From Arabidopsis thaliana (taxonomy: Eukaryota; Streptophyta; Magnoliopsida; Brassicales; Brassicaceae): a stretch of DNA of 64,000 nt. Both the position numbers and the translations under genes were made by a program. The notes under the pieces are model-generated. The model searched no databases. It was given only the letters and a program-made list of their open reading frames with translations, and was not told where the DNA came from. Position 1 is the stretch's first letter. Each line of letters opens with the position of its first letter. The stretch is taken from contig NC_003070.9 in the NCBI RefSeq assembly GCF_000001735.4, positions 18,647,971 through 18,711,970 of the forward strand. The letters run 5' to 3'. Shown in pieces: positions 51,426-63,200 of this stretch.

Positions 51426-51501
51426 GTATAATTTAGATACTTGCAAGTACAAGTCAAGTAACAAATAATTGAAAAAAAACTAATACTTTATGAAATTTAT
51501 T

Positions 51502-51550
51502 TTTATATTACTATATGAAATTTAAATATAGTTTCATATAGTAATATAAA
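51502..51550. repeat. perfect 19-bp inverted repeat, 11-nt loop
   Basis: TTTATATTACTATATGAAA at 51502-51520 is the exact reverse complement of 51532-51550. The sequence is all A/T-rich, so it may be a chance or transposon-derived hairpin. Confidence 0.85.
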
Positions 51551-52029
51551 TATATAAATTATTCTAAAACGATTTAAATCGTTCAGACTACGACTAAATG
51601 TTTTAAACGTTATGGCGAAGGGTCACCGACCGCGCTTATCACTTTCTTAAACACCGAAAAAATCTCATAGATATGCATAATACAATGCAAGGAAGTTCAC
51701 CTAGTTAATATAATAAATCAACGTTAAAAGAAGGAGCTCGATCGGTATAGTAATATTATGATTGACGGCTTGACGCTGAATCATGCAAATCTCTACCTCT
51801 TTACAAGGAATCTATGACTAATTGACTATGAGACTTTCTCATTATTTTTAAAGGTACTTTGCTTGTCTCTCTGGACTAGTCAAATTAAATCTTGTTATGT
51901 TTTTTTTTATTAGATCCAGAAGATGTGAATAAAACATTTAAGATGATAATATATACAAAATGATCAATGTCCAACAGGATATTACATATTGTTGGATTTA
52001 AATCAATCTTTGAACATACGTAAACACAC
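51551..52029. other. AT-rich spacer
   Basis: No gene recognised. The region lies downstream (3') of the minus-strand F-box pseudogene. Confidence 0.4.
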
Positions 52030-52660
52030 TTAACCGACCATCAAAGCTACCGAAACCAGAAGATCGATATACCTTGTGTATTTATCTTCTCCAACAATGT
52101 ATATCTTGTTGTATATGACTTTCTCACCGCAAACAGCAACTTTCTTCTCTTCGTCAATGTGGAAACTTAGGGAACTCGAAAACAAACAACCATGGGGTTT
52201 TAAATCCACTGTCTCAATCTCATTGGTCACCCTTATATCCATCTTTAGTTTCTTTGCACTCTGATATAATAAGGAGAGATGTTCTTCTCTAACAACTGAG
52301 AGAGCCTTAATATCATTTACTTCTGCAGCTTCTTGATGAAAGGGCACACATAGTAGTTGAAACCTCTCTGTTGAAAAAAACAAAACTGAGCAATGAGTAA
52401 CCATTTCCCTTCAACGACTTGCCAGTGGATACTAAGTCGTCTTCGGGAGAGACGACATCAAGAAACTCCTCCATAAATTAGAGCTAAAATCATAGACTTC
52501 CAAGCATATATCTATAAACCTCAAGATTTTGTAGTTATGGCACAAGTCCTTGTTATTGTAACCGAGAGCATAGACCTCGAATATCTTGTCATGACGATTT
52601 ATCGGTTGGATCCATATGGTTTTCTTCTAGAATGGGTCCCAAACCACAATGGTAGGTTCA
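52030..52660 (-). pseudogene. F-box-associated domain pseudogene
   Basis: Read on the minus strand from about 52655, three frames together give the F-box-associated (FBA) domain of plant F-box proteins. The pieces are VVWDPF-stop-KKTIWIQPINRHDKI, then EVYALGYNNKD, NYKILRFIDI, EVYDFSSNLWRSFL, then (frame shift) DVVSPEDDLVSTGKSLKGNGYSLLSF, then (frame shift) FSTERFQLLCVPFHQEA and RVTNEIETVDLK ... SFHIDEEKKVAVC ... IYIVGEDKY. The lesions are an internal TAG soon after VVWDPF and two frameshifts near 52440 and 52380. No F-box motif is found upstream. The longest intact frame, 52030-52404, is only the last 124 residues. A TAIR locus here (AT1G50470, from memory) is described as F-box-associated. 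Confidence 0.75.
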
Positions 52661-52760
52661 AAGAAACTATCTTAACAAAAATGTCCTCCAATGGTAGGTT
52701 CTCAAGAAAAAAAAAATCAAATTTTTGCAAGACAATATCTTTCAATACAAATACAAGTAT

Positions 52761-53085
52761 TCATACAACCAAACTCATACAAGTTTTGGTATCTATCACT
52801 TTCATTAAACTTGTCTCTTGCATGCTGCTTCTCTTCTTCTTCTCAATATCACTTTTCACTAAACCTACCACTTTCCCTAAATTTGTGTTTGACACACTTT
52901 CCCGGAAAAAGATTTCTGCAAAAAAGGTTTCAGCATCATTGATAGCATCGAGCTCCTCCTTTGGAATAGCCCTTTTCTGTTTATTATTCTCAGCAGCATC
53001 ATCATATCATTGTTATTTGGGATTTTCTTCTCTTTATGTTCTTCTTTCTTTTCTGTTTCAACTTGATCTACTACATTTGTATTGC
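52761..53085 (-). pseudogene. unrecognised decayed coding stretch
   Basis: On the minus strand 52761-53006 is an 81-codon open frame without an ATG start. It contains AIPKEELDAINDAETFFAEI, RESVSNTNLGKVVGLVKSD and METS-type polar residues, ending in TGA at 52761-52763. Just upstream, in another frame up to about 53085, a Lys/Glu-rich stretch (VETEKKEEHKEKKIPNNND) continues the same style, so one frameshift seems to split a former exon. Codon use and the balance of charged residues look like real protein. I do not recognise the family. The opposite strand also has a long open frame here, which I judge a shadow. Confidence 0.45.
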
Positions 53086-54093
53086 TTTTAAACTACGTTA
53101 TCTATCACACAATAAGAATGTCAAACCCATCCTAAATCAAAATTCTGATTCTCTTTGGTTGCATCCATTTTATCTTCTTTAGGAAATGGATGGATAACTT
53201 TATATTAAATGACGTCGTTTCTTTGCCTCATTTTGGGTCAGAAAATGCTAAAGCTGTAAGCCCATTTTATGTTAATGGACTAATATGACATCGATTTCAC
53301 TATGTAAGATACGCAAAGAAGGCTTAGTCCTAGACATATTCCATAGGGCTTTTATATAGATTGCTTAAAATATATATTGCTTCAAGGTTACTGATTCATC
53401 AATAGTTGACCCTCTCGTGCCTCTTCAATTCTAAGTCTAAAACTCTATACACCATATCTGTCGAGAGGAAAAATTGGCACCATTTATCAAGACACCTCGG
53501 AATCCGTTCACCCCAATACATTATACATGTTGACAAAAACTATCATCGTTGTATAATAAAATAGTATTGGTGCAATGAAAATGATGGTTTAAATGAAAAG
53601 AAATGTGGCTTCCTGTAAATCTATAGAAACTGTATTGGAATAGTTCAAAAACAACAGTATTTTATTAAAAATAACAAATTTAATAGTACAGTCTTAAGAA
53701 GTATTATGTAAAGATTAAAGAAAATTGGTAGCCTAACAAATCCGAGTTCCATTCTCTTTTCTAGTATAGTACTAGTTTAAATTGACGACAACAGTGGGCC
53801 AAACTAAACTATAGTGGCTGCGCTTATAGATCGAGGGCGAAACCGTCATTTTCTGGCCTTCAATAATTATGTGTGTTGAAAATATATTTATTAAGAGGTG
53901 AAAAAGAGGGAAAAAAACAAAAACGTCATCGTTCTCATTGGTTAATATGGATAATGATCTAAACATGTATTTGCTACTTACTGTAATATATTAGGATGTG
54001 CTTTAAAGTTTTATAAAACATCATCAATTCATCAGAGTCCCTCATCCATCTTCTCATCCTCCAACGCGAGATCAGACTTCGACAGAGAGTGCG
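53086..54093. promoter_or_regulatory. spacer and THFS promoter
   Basis: AT-rich. A palindromic GACGTC occurs at about 53212-53217. The leader of THFS probably begins near 54030 (ATCAATTCATCAGAGTCC...). No other gene is seen. Confidence 0.4.
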
Positions 54094-56717
54094 ATGAGTT
54101 CATCAACAAGAAAGCTTGAGGTTGTTTCACCAGTTCCCGCCGATATCGACATAGCTAATTCCGTCGAGCCTTTACACATCTCTGAGATTGCCAAAGATCT
54201 TAATATCAACCCTCTTCACTACGATCTCTATGGCAAGTATAAAGCTAAGGTAATCATCATTTTTCCCTTTTGTTCATTTCCCTTTGAAAATTAAATTATT
54301 CATCTGAATCTTCCTCTGTCTCTATGTTGTTGTCGGTACAAGGATCCAAAAGAACTCCGTTTTTGGTTATAAGATACTATTATGTTCGAATTGGTTTCGA
54401 TCAAACTTAAATAAATTTTCAAGAGATTGTTAATGATTGAGTTTTTGGAGCTTGAGTAGGCAGTTACGTAAGCTCAAAGTTTATAACTTTCGATTGATTT
54501 TGGATTCATATTACCATTTTCCTACCAAGTAGCTCTCTTTTCTTGTTAATTTGCTGTTACTTCTTTTTTGTCGGTGGGCAAGATTGATACTTTAGTTTCA
54601 CCAAAAACATCAGAAGCTGGTTAAACCAATGGTTCAGTGTTCTGAGCTAATCAACTGATGATTTGTTCTTGTAGGTTTTGTTGTCTGCGTTTGATGAGCT
54701 TCAAGGACAAGAAGATGGATACTATGTTGTTGTTGGAGGGATTACTCCTACTCCTCTTGGAGAAGGCAAGAGTACTACCACTGTTGGACTTTGCCAAGCC
54801 TTAGGCGCTTACCTCGATAAGAAGGTTCTCTCTTGCTTTCATTTATTAGCTTATGCCTTATGCTTGCTTTTGGACAAACTTCTCTCTTTGTATTGATTTG
54901 TGAAGTGTTGTTGCTTAGGTTGTTACTTGTCTTCGCCAACCGTCACAAGGACCCACCTTTGGAATCAAAGGAGGTGCAGCTGGTGGTGGGTATAGTCAGG
55001 TGATTCCTATGGATGAGTTCAATCTTCATCTCACTGGAGATATTCACGCGATTACCGCTTCCAACAACCTCTTAGCTGCTGCAATCGACACTCGGATTTT
55101 CCATGAGACGTCTCAATCCGACAAGGCTCTTTTTAATAGGCTGTGCCCTCCGAATAAAGAAGGGAAGCGTAGTTTCAGTGACATTATGTTCAGGAGATTG
55201 ACAAAGCTTGGGATATCCAAGACCAGTCCTGAGGAGCTTACTCCCGAGGAGATAAAGAAGTTTGCGAGGCTTGATATTGATCCTGCTTCTATCACTTGGA
55301 GAAGAGTGATGGATGTTAATGATCGGTTCTTGAGGAAGATTACTATTGGTCAGGGACCTGAGGAAAAGGGGATGACTAGAGAAACTGGTTTTGACATTTC
55401 TGTTGCTAGTGAGATTATGGCTGTTTTGGCTTTGACAACCTCACTAGGTGATATGAGAGAGAGGCTTGGTAAAATGGTGATTGGTAACAGCAAGGCAGGG
55501 GATCCGATAACAGCAGATGATCTCGGTGTTGGAGGAGCCTTGACTGTTCTGATGAAAGACGCTATTAACCCGACACTCATGCAGACACTGGAAGGGACCC
55601 CTGTTCTAGTGCATGCTGGTCCTTTTGCAAATATAGCTCATGGAAATTCATCGATTGTTGCTGATAAAATCGCTTTGAAGCTGGTGGGACCTGGTGGATT
55701 TGTGGTAACTGAAGCGGGTTTTGGTTCTGATATTGGAACAGAGAAGTTCATGAATATTAAGTGCCGTTACAGTGGGCTAACGCCTCAGTGTGCAATTGTT
55801 GTGGCGACTGTTAGGGCTTTGAAAATGCATGGAGGTGGGCCTGATGTTGTTGCCGGGAGACCTCTTGATCGTGCTTATGTAAGCGAGAATGTTTCCTTAG
55901 TTGAAGCTGGCTGTGTGAATCTGGCAAAGCACATCTCAAACACAAAGGCCTACGGTGTGAATGTAATTGTTGCTGTGAATATGTTCGCAACAGATACCGA
56001 AGCAGAACTAAATGCAGTTAGGAAATTTTCAATGGATGCCGGTGCTTTTGATGCTGTGGTCTGCTCCCACCATGCTCATAGTGGTAAAGGAGCGGTAATC
56101 TTCTCTATTCGAGACCAACACTATGTGATTATATGCAATTTTGTTTGCAATCTCATCTTATTGATAGATGAATTGTTCTTGTAAATGTTATAGGTGGATC
56201 TTGGTATCGCGGTTGAAAAAGCTTGTCAAAACATTACACAGCCCCTCAGGTTTCTCTACCCATTGGACATTGGTATCAAAGACAAAATTGAGGCAATAGC
56301 TAAGTCATATGGAGCCAGTGGTGTTGAATATTCAGACCAGGTGATTGATTCCTAGACCGACTTCTTCAATTTCTTTGCATTGTTGTCAAAAGAAACCTGT
56401 TTATGTAACTTATCTATTATCCTGTGATATGTAAAATACAGGCAGAGAAACAGATTGAGATGTACACACAACAAGGCTTCTCGAATCTTCCCATATGCAT
56501 GTCGAAAACACAGTACTCATTCTCACATGATGCATCAAAGAAAGGAGCACCTTCAGGGTTTGTATTGCCAATTAGGGATGTAAGAGGAAGCATTGGAGCT
56601 GGTTTCATATATCCACTGGTTGGTACAATGAGTACAATGCCTGGACTTCCTACAAGACCTTGTTTCTACGAGATTGATATTGACACTGAAACTGGAAAAG
56701 TTCGTGGCCTTTCTTAA
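54094..56717 (+). CDS. THFS: 10-formyltetrahydrofolate synthetase (formate-THF ligase)
   Basis: Monofunctional enzyme that joins formate to tetrahydrofolate using ATP, feeding 10-formyl-THF into one-carbon metabolism. The exons are 54094-54249, 54675-54824, 54919-56094, 56194-56340 and 56442-56717, giving 634 residues, the usual length of the enzyme. The ATP loop [14 protein letters not shown] is complete. Further boxes are [24 protein letters not shown] (split here: [14 protein letters not shown] then [10 protein letters not shown]), [41 protein letters not shown] and the C-terminal [11 protein letters not shown]. There is no transit peptide, consistent with a cytosolic enzyme. The gene is a single-copy type and is not part of the chromosome 3 paralogous order I recall. 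Confidence 0.97.
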
Positions 56718-57034
56718 GTTTGGTAGATCTGTCAAAGCTTCAAGGCTTTCCTTCATCGTCGTTTCTCACTTCCACAATAAAAATTTGGCGATTGTACTTT
56801 GATACTGAGTGTTTTTCCATTTTAAGATGAATAATAATAAAGTATCTTTTCCTTTTGATTAATCTCTGAAATACTACTCATTATTTGAACTCAAGGTAAC
56901 GTTACAGATAGAACTTCTGATGTTCAAAAACAAAGAATAAAGCAAATGAATGACAGTGTTTTCTTCTGAAAAATCGTTTTATGTGAAATCATCAGAGGCA
57001 TTGGAGATTTATGAATCAGAACAGCTTGCAGAAA
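56718..57034. other. convergent spacer THFS/UBC20
   Basis: The two genes converge across 317 bases that must contain both 3' ends. AATAATAAAG at about 56829-56838 is a plausible THFS poly(A) signal region. Nothing else is seen. Confidence 0.5.
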
Positions 57035-58333
57035 TCATGCACTTGGAGGCTTGTAAAGCTTCTCAACCATCTTCCTGTACTCTGCGTATGGAGAAACAAA
57101 AGAGACATAAGAAACTCATAACTGTGGTACTCTAAAGAAGTTTGATTTCATAACGACTGTTAAATCCCCTGTCTGTTTACCTTCTTGGTTACTCCAAAGC
57201 TGAGCTGCTTGAGTGTTCAATGGTGAACTGATGTTCGGTTCTGATCAACGAAAACATGTATCAGATATTGGATTAACCAACAAAAAGGGCTAACAAGAAA
57301 TCAAAAGTTATGCACCATAGAATACCTCCCAGGAGGCTCTGAATCGATAGTAGTATCGTCCTCACATCGTAAGCAGATGACCACTTATCCTGCAAATATG
57401 AAAATGTTGTAAACGGATTAACTTTGGCACGTCTTCTCTGATTCAGTGTAGAACAAAGACACAAGAGGAAGGTATATTTTTACCTGAAGAATGTCTAAGC
57501 AGATATTGCCATAGACATCAACATTGGGGTGGAAGCAACATGTCTCAAACTTAACCTTTGGAGGCTTGAAAGGATAGTCATTGGAGAAAGAGAGTGAGAG
57601 TCTGTACTCAGTTCCTTCAAACACAGTATCTTTGCTTCCTGTTATTGTCCCTTTCCAGCAGAATATGTTGTCTTCCTCAGGGAAAGCCGATATTCCTGGA
57701 CCACCGCCCATCTGAAAACAACCAAGTCAAGAACCCTATGAGCAAATCTTTACTATAGAAACTTGTTCACTAAAAAGGAAGAAAGATGATAACTTACCAT
57801 CAAGCCCATCAATTCAGATTGCAGTCTGCGTTTAATCAAAGAAAAGCCTAGATTAGGAATCTGGGATTTACTGAACTCATGATTAAAAAACCGAAACTTT
57901 GAGCAATAAAATGTAGATCTGATTCAAGATGAATACAAAGAACATCTTAAAGATTTAATTCTCTCAGAGACATTCTAACAAACAGTTTATATGCAAACAT
58001 ATATGAGAAGTCTCCCACTTCATTTAACGGATCCATAACAGTACATTAACCACGAGAACTGGATATGCGTAATAGCCAAATAATAACAAACCATGAAATG
58101 GATTTAAAGAAGATACATTGGAGCGACGATATATCCAAAAACGAGGCAAAAGACTAAGGCGATTACATTTGAATTGGTATCGAAATGTTGGGACAAGATC
58201 GAGGAAAAGAAAAGTACCTTTTGAGAACAGATTGGCTGTCAACAGTCTTGGTCGGAGCCGCAGGTTGTTTTGATCCATTAGACGCCGGAGGATCTGCCGG
58301 AGTATTTCCCTGATATCCATTTACGGCGGCCAT
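57035..58333 (-). CDS. UBC20: E2 ubiquitin-conjugating enzyme UBC20 (E2-C type)
   Basis: Ubiquitin-conjugating enzyme of the cyclin-selective E2-C (UBCH10) class that works with the anaphase-promoting complex; UBC19 and UBC20 are the Arabidopsis pair (established knowledge). The exons in coding order are 58218-58333, 57798-57825, 57484-57711, 57326-57389, 57181-57240 and 57035-57081, giving 180 residues. The N-terminal 35 residues are Pro/Ala/Ser-rich, typical of E2-C. The core has [26 protein letters not shown], the HPN box ([18 protein letters not shown]) with the active Cys in NICLDIL, then [22 protein letters not shown]. One exon is only 28 nt (57798-57825). Confidence 0.96.
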
Positions 58334-59397
58334 CACTTTCGCTTTCTTAATCGTCAGACCAAAATCGAATTTTTATTCAGAAATCGAAAGCACCCAATTA
58401 GACTAGAGTAGAATCAGATTCACGAGTGTTCGAAAGTAGAAGAAGGAGAAGAGGAAGAAAACAAAGATCCTTCTTCGTACTTCCGATGCGAGAGACAGAG
58501 AGATCGATCGATGAGAGTCTCTGAGGTTGGTTATAAAACGGCGTATGAGTGAGAGAAAACGACGTCGCTTTGACTTTAAATGGAATAAAAAAGAAAAGGG
58601 AAAATTTAAAGCGGATTTGTTAGTGAACGTTGGAGAGCAAACAAGCGCCGCTTGGAAGCTTTTGAATTTCGTTTAACTAACGGCTAGTTTGCTTCTTTCT
58701 TTAATTCTAAATCTGAAAGAAGAAACAATTAATTTTTGTTGACAAATGTAATGCATATAGACATAAAGAGGAAAAAAACATAATCATTTTGATACATTGT
58801 ATTTTAATATATTATTAACAAAAGAACATTGTATTCTAATATAGTTTTTGGAAACAATTCAAAATTGTTATCATACTAGTAATAAGAAAGATATTCGGTG
58901 ACAAAAAAGGATATTGAATATTGTTTTTTATACAGTAAATATTATTATTGTAAAACCAACATTCCATCTTCCTATTTATCTATCTAGTATAATTAATTCC
59001 GTTGGTGGTGATTTGTACAAATAGCGTGAGAATATCTTAAAATAGTTCGATAAAAATATTATATTATTTAATAAAAATGAATAAAAGCACACCTAATAAA
59101 TTATCCAACTTATTTACAATTTTTTTTATCTCTATGGTTTTTGGACTTTTAAGTATTTGTTATGTTGAAAACTAATCTTGTGATACATTGCAATATTGCA
59201 TTTGATCAAGAAATAAAATTACTAGGAATAGCATCTTACCAAAAAAAAAATTACTAGGAATAGCAGAATAAATTTGAAGAACCTGGTTACAGTCAACTAC
59301 AATGAAATTACCCGAACCAGGTTCTAAACCGGAAAAATTAAGCATCATTGAACTTTTAAAACATGTTTTATTTGTAAAACACTTACCAAATTACAAT
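58334..59397. other. UBC20 promoter and AT-rich spacer
   Basis: The leader of UBC20 (minus strand) extends to about 58510. Inverted GACGTC (58560-58566) sits in its promoter. From 58680 the DNA is AT-rich. A phrase AAATTACTAGGAATAGCA is repeated at about 59216-59233 and 59249-59266. Confidence 0.4.
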
Positions 59398-59800
59398 TCA
59401 GAGTAAAACAATCAAAGAGGAGATGATAGGATACATTGAGAAGGAGAAATATTCATACTTTAATGACTCGTAAAACTCTTTCGAAGAAGACAGGACACAT
59501 GCTTGTGCTAAAAACATCACAACTTCTCTCATCCATTCTGGTTCTACTCTTTCAAATGTCCCCAACAATACAACTTTGTAGAGAAGCTCAGATTCTTCTT
59601 CAACAACCAATTTCTTACTAAAGTTATGCTGGATGATAGACCTGTTATGGTCAAAAGGTCATATACACCAGTGTCCTGTTTTTTTTGAGATCGAACTTCA
59701 TGTAAAGGCTGTTTAACTCTAACCCTTTATGGATGTAAGGCTATAGTGGAAGTAGCTGCCCCTTTAACTCTTTTTCTTCTTCTTCCATGAGAAGCCGTTG
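59398..59800 (-). pseudogene. decayed coding remnant, possibly of a TITAN9-like gene
   Basis: On the minus strand 59398-59625 encodes KLVVEEESELLYKVVLLG, then TFERVEPEWMREVVMFLAQ and a C-terminus ending SLIVLL. Upstream, in another frame up to about 59800, there is EKEVVEYQRLLMEEEEKEL. Several stops and frame changes separate the parts, so no whole protein can be made. The charged helical style and position suggest the remnant of a real gene. I suspect the TTN9-type family, because on chromosome 3 TTN9 (At3g20070) is the neighbour of the UBC20 paralogue UBC19, and the sequence style fits my recollection. This is inference only. Confidence 0.35.
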
Positions 59801-59879
59801 ATACTCCACAACTTCCTTTTCCTTGATAGATCTGTAGCCCACAGACTAATGTTTTTAATTCACAAGTCTCCAACTTTCA

Positions 59880-60030
59880 CCAAAGTTGACTACCTCCGTA
59901 AACATGCCAGCTAAAAAATGAATCAACTGACTTTAGTTGACTAAAACATTAGTAAACATGCCAGCTAGAAAGTTGACTACCTCCGTAAACTACATTATGA
60001 GTTACATACAAGATTGAGGTAATTTCAACT
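59880..60030. repeat. rearranged direct repeats 3' of VPS53
   Basis: GTTGACTACCTCCGTAAAC occurs twice (59885-59903 and 59973-59991), GTAAACATGCCAGCTA twice (59898-59913 and 59952-59967), and CAACTGACTTTAGTT twice (59925-59939 and 60028-60042). The order differs between copies, so this looks like shuffled local duplication. Confidence 0.7.
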
Positions 60031-60246
60031 GACTTTAGTTCAAGAAAGTGTTCGTAACGTTACTCAAGAAAGAATGCAGTAAACAACTAAGATACATCCG
60101 CACCGTAAGAAAACTCGTTATTCACTACGAATTTCTGATATACACATAACCAGGAAAACAAAGAAACAAGTGCATTTAAATACAGAAGGAAACAAAGGTG
60201 GGAATTGCATAAATCAAAAGTTGAGATGAGGTAGTAAAGGAACAAA

Positions 60247-63200
60247 TCATGCGTTGAAGAGTCTCCTTAAAGGCCCATCTTTGCGGTCTTTGGCAGCTTC
60301 GGTAAGAGCAATGAACTTCTTGAAGCCAGTGCTTGCAGCTCCTCTGCCAAGAGCAGCTGCTCTGGTTAAAACATCCTCGCTGTTTGCTATGAACCCTGCA
60401 GCTGTAGCCGGATTAGTGATTGCCAATGGTGGTGCAGGTGGGGTTGGCATTGGTTGTGGCATTGCTGCTGCAACCGACTGCTGTGTGAATCCTGGACCAT
60501 GCTTGTTGAAATCATCTAGTATACTCTGCTGATCAGCTTTCTTAAGACCCTGCACCAAACACCAGAAAAAGTTTCAGCAGACTGTCGCTCTAGAATACTG
60601 TTGTGAACCAGACTCGAGCCTCGAGCCTGTTCGATTGAGAGCGAGGAAATGGGTTAAGACATGCCAAAATTACCTTAAGTTCTAAGATGCGTTGAAACTC
60701 CATGGGCGTTCCCTCCGGAAACAGTGCACGATAAGTGTCTGCCACTGAGTCGATTGGGGATAGTATGACCTTAAGGAGTGCTTCAGCTCTGCTCATTTCA
60801 CGGCTCACAAATTTGGAATAGCTGGCAGCAGTTGAGGTCTGCAATGTTATTACTAAATGATATATCAAAACTAAAAAAAAGTAAATCGTCATGGATTTAC
60901 TGACTAATGCTCTATATACGTTATCCCTAATATCGGCTCTATGACCGAAACAAGAATATCCAAAGGGTTTAGGCATCAGGTATTCTACTTTTGGGCAAAG
61001 AAGATACCCAGTAATACGTCATACCGAGATAACAGAAATGACATAAATTGGTTGTGATGAGTAACCTGTCTGGCAAGGGAAGGAATTTCTAGTAGAATCG
61101 ACTTCACAGCTTGCGTATCTAGTAACATCTGTGAAACCAAAAGACATATAATTCATATTAGAACTCTAGACAACTAAAAAACAAGGGCTCAGAAACATAA
61201 CATCTCATGAACACTCCAATCATACTAGACAATTAGGAAATTATCAAACATAGTCACTTTAACATCGACAAAAGAAGAAAGTGTAAGCGATAAGGCGATA
61301 TAACCAGACTGAGTTTGGCTCTAGTCTATGGATACACCTGATAAACAGAATTTTTCACATGGAACATCATTCTAGGCAATTCACTAGTTGACTATTAGAG
61401 AAATCACAACAGAGAGAATCAGAGGCATCCAAATGGAGGAACATAGAGCATGCAGGCTAACCTGTTGAGCTCCAGTTTCGGATAGTTGCTTGCATCTGAA
61501 AATATTAGCATAGAACCGTGGTCCTAGGGATGATGCCAGCTGCACAGAGTTATACAAGGTAGCATGAAAATCTCTTTTATATTCTTGTAAAAGTCATAAC
61601 CAAGGAGATGACCCCATTTCATGCGGGTCCTAAATTTGCACAAGGCCGCAACCATCAGATCATGAAGGTATTCAAATCATACACTCTATATAATTACCTT
61701 GTCAAGGAAAAACTGGAAGTAAACTGGTGTTAGAAGTTTCCCGAGGACAGGTATGCTGCCGCTAAGGACTGTATTTATTCCATTCACGTACCTATAAGAA
61801 GATGCAAATGCATGCTGGTTACGCTTGGTCATAAGGGCACAAAAACAATATAAGCTTTTAACACCCCAGTTAGATCTTACCCAGACTGGTCACCAACACT
61901 CTCAAGTGTGCTCCATGGAACACGTGTCATCACTGCCATTTCTGTGTCAAATTTAGTCTCAAGTCCAAGGACCAGCGTTACCAATGCTTTCGTTATGACG
62001 GCTGAAAATTCATCCTACACAGCAGCACAGCTTAAGAACTATCCTATATAAAGGAAAACTATAAAGTCTTTCATGTAATCCGTACCTGGACCTCTGACAT
62101 GTCTACACCATCAGCATAATGTGGGTCAATAATTTCTGAGACGTTTTCTGCCAGTTCACCAGACTGCGATACAAACAGCAAATAGTCCTTGTGAAGTGCC
62201 GCATTGTTGTTCACTTAATCAAAACTTTTAGATAGAATCCTACTAACATAAGCACACATCTTGTATCCCAGAACAACATAACAGCTTGCATTACATTGTT
62301 TAGTATAGAGGCAGCAAATAATATTTTGAAAATGTACCACATGAGTGACACAAATATATAAGAAAAGTTGCAAATAAACCTTTCACAACTACGCTTGAAT
62401 TGGTAAAATTGATAACTTGGAGGTGTAAGATATGAAGTTCAGTGCAGTGGAGGAAGATCACATCACAAACACATCGAGAAAGTAACTAGACCCATGAAAG
62501 TTTCTTGGAACTTGATGCGAAGATTATCAATATTTAAACTGGCTTTTTCTACATGACTGGCCTAAAAGAAGATTGGACCATATGATACAACCCCATTGAT
62601 CCGTCGCAACAGGATACACAGGTATCAACGTATATGCTGAGGGTGCCAAATGTGAAAAAGGCAAGAAAACAGAATAATAGACAAGAACAAGCTTACTGTT
62701 TTGTGGCAATACTCAGCAGAATTAACTATGTAGCATATCACCCTTTCATCTCTCTCCGAGACCTGCACAGAGGAAGTGAAAAGGTAAAACTAAGTCATAA
62801 AGCACACATGGGAAACAGGAAGCAGGCACACCTTTATCTGTCCATCCATGCCTGTGGCTGCGGCAACGATACCAGTGCCTCCTTTTGGGAGCTTAAAAAA
62901 TAGCTTTGTAGCATAGGCCTTTAAAACTCGTTGAAAGACCTGTACAAAGGAGACCATTTCAAAAGAATAAACTGAAAATTCCCAACCACCTTATCTAAGA
63001 CCGTGAAGTAGAACATTTAAATTAGCTTGCAAACATCATTAAAGAGCACATGTATATGCCCTTCCCTTGTAGAAGCATAGGTGGCTAGAAAAGCTGATTC
63101 AACTAACAAGGTTACTCCAAAAATTCTAAAACTCCACAAACAAAGCTGGTTCTTAGACTAACTAAGACATTGCTCGACTTCACAGTACAAGTCTATGATA

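Noticed and set aside
52537..53091. 184-residue open frame on the + strand
   Set aside because: It is rich in Leu, Phe and Ser from TTC/CTT runs and is the complement of the Lys/Glu-rich minus-strand stretch, which has the more protein-like composition.
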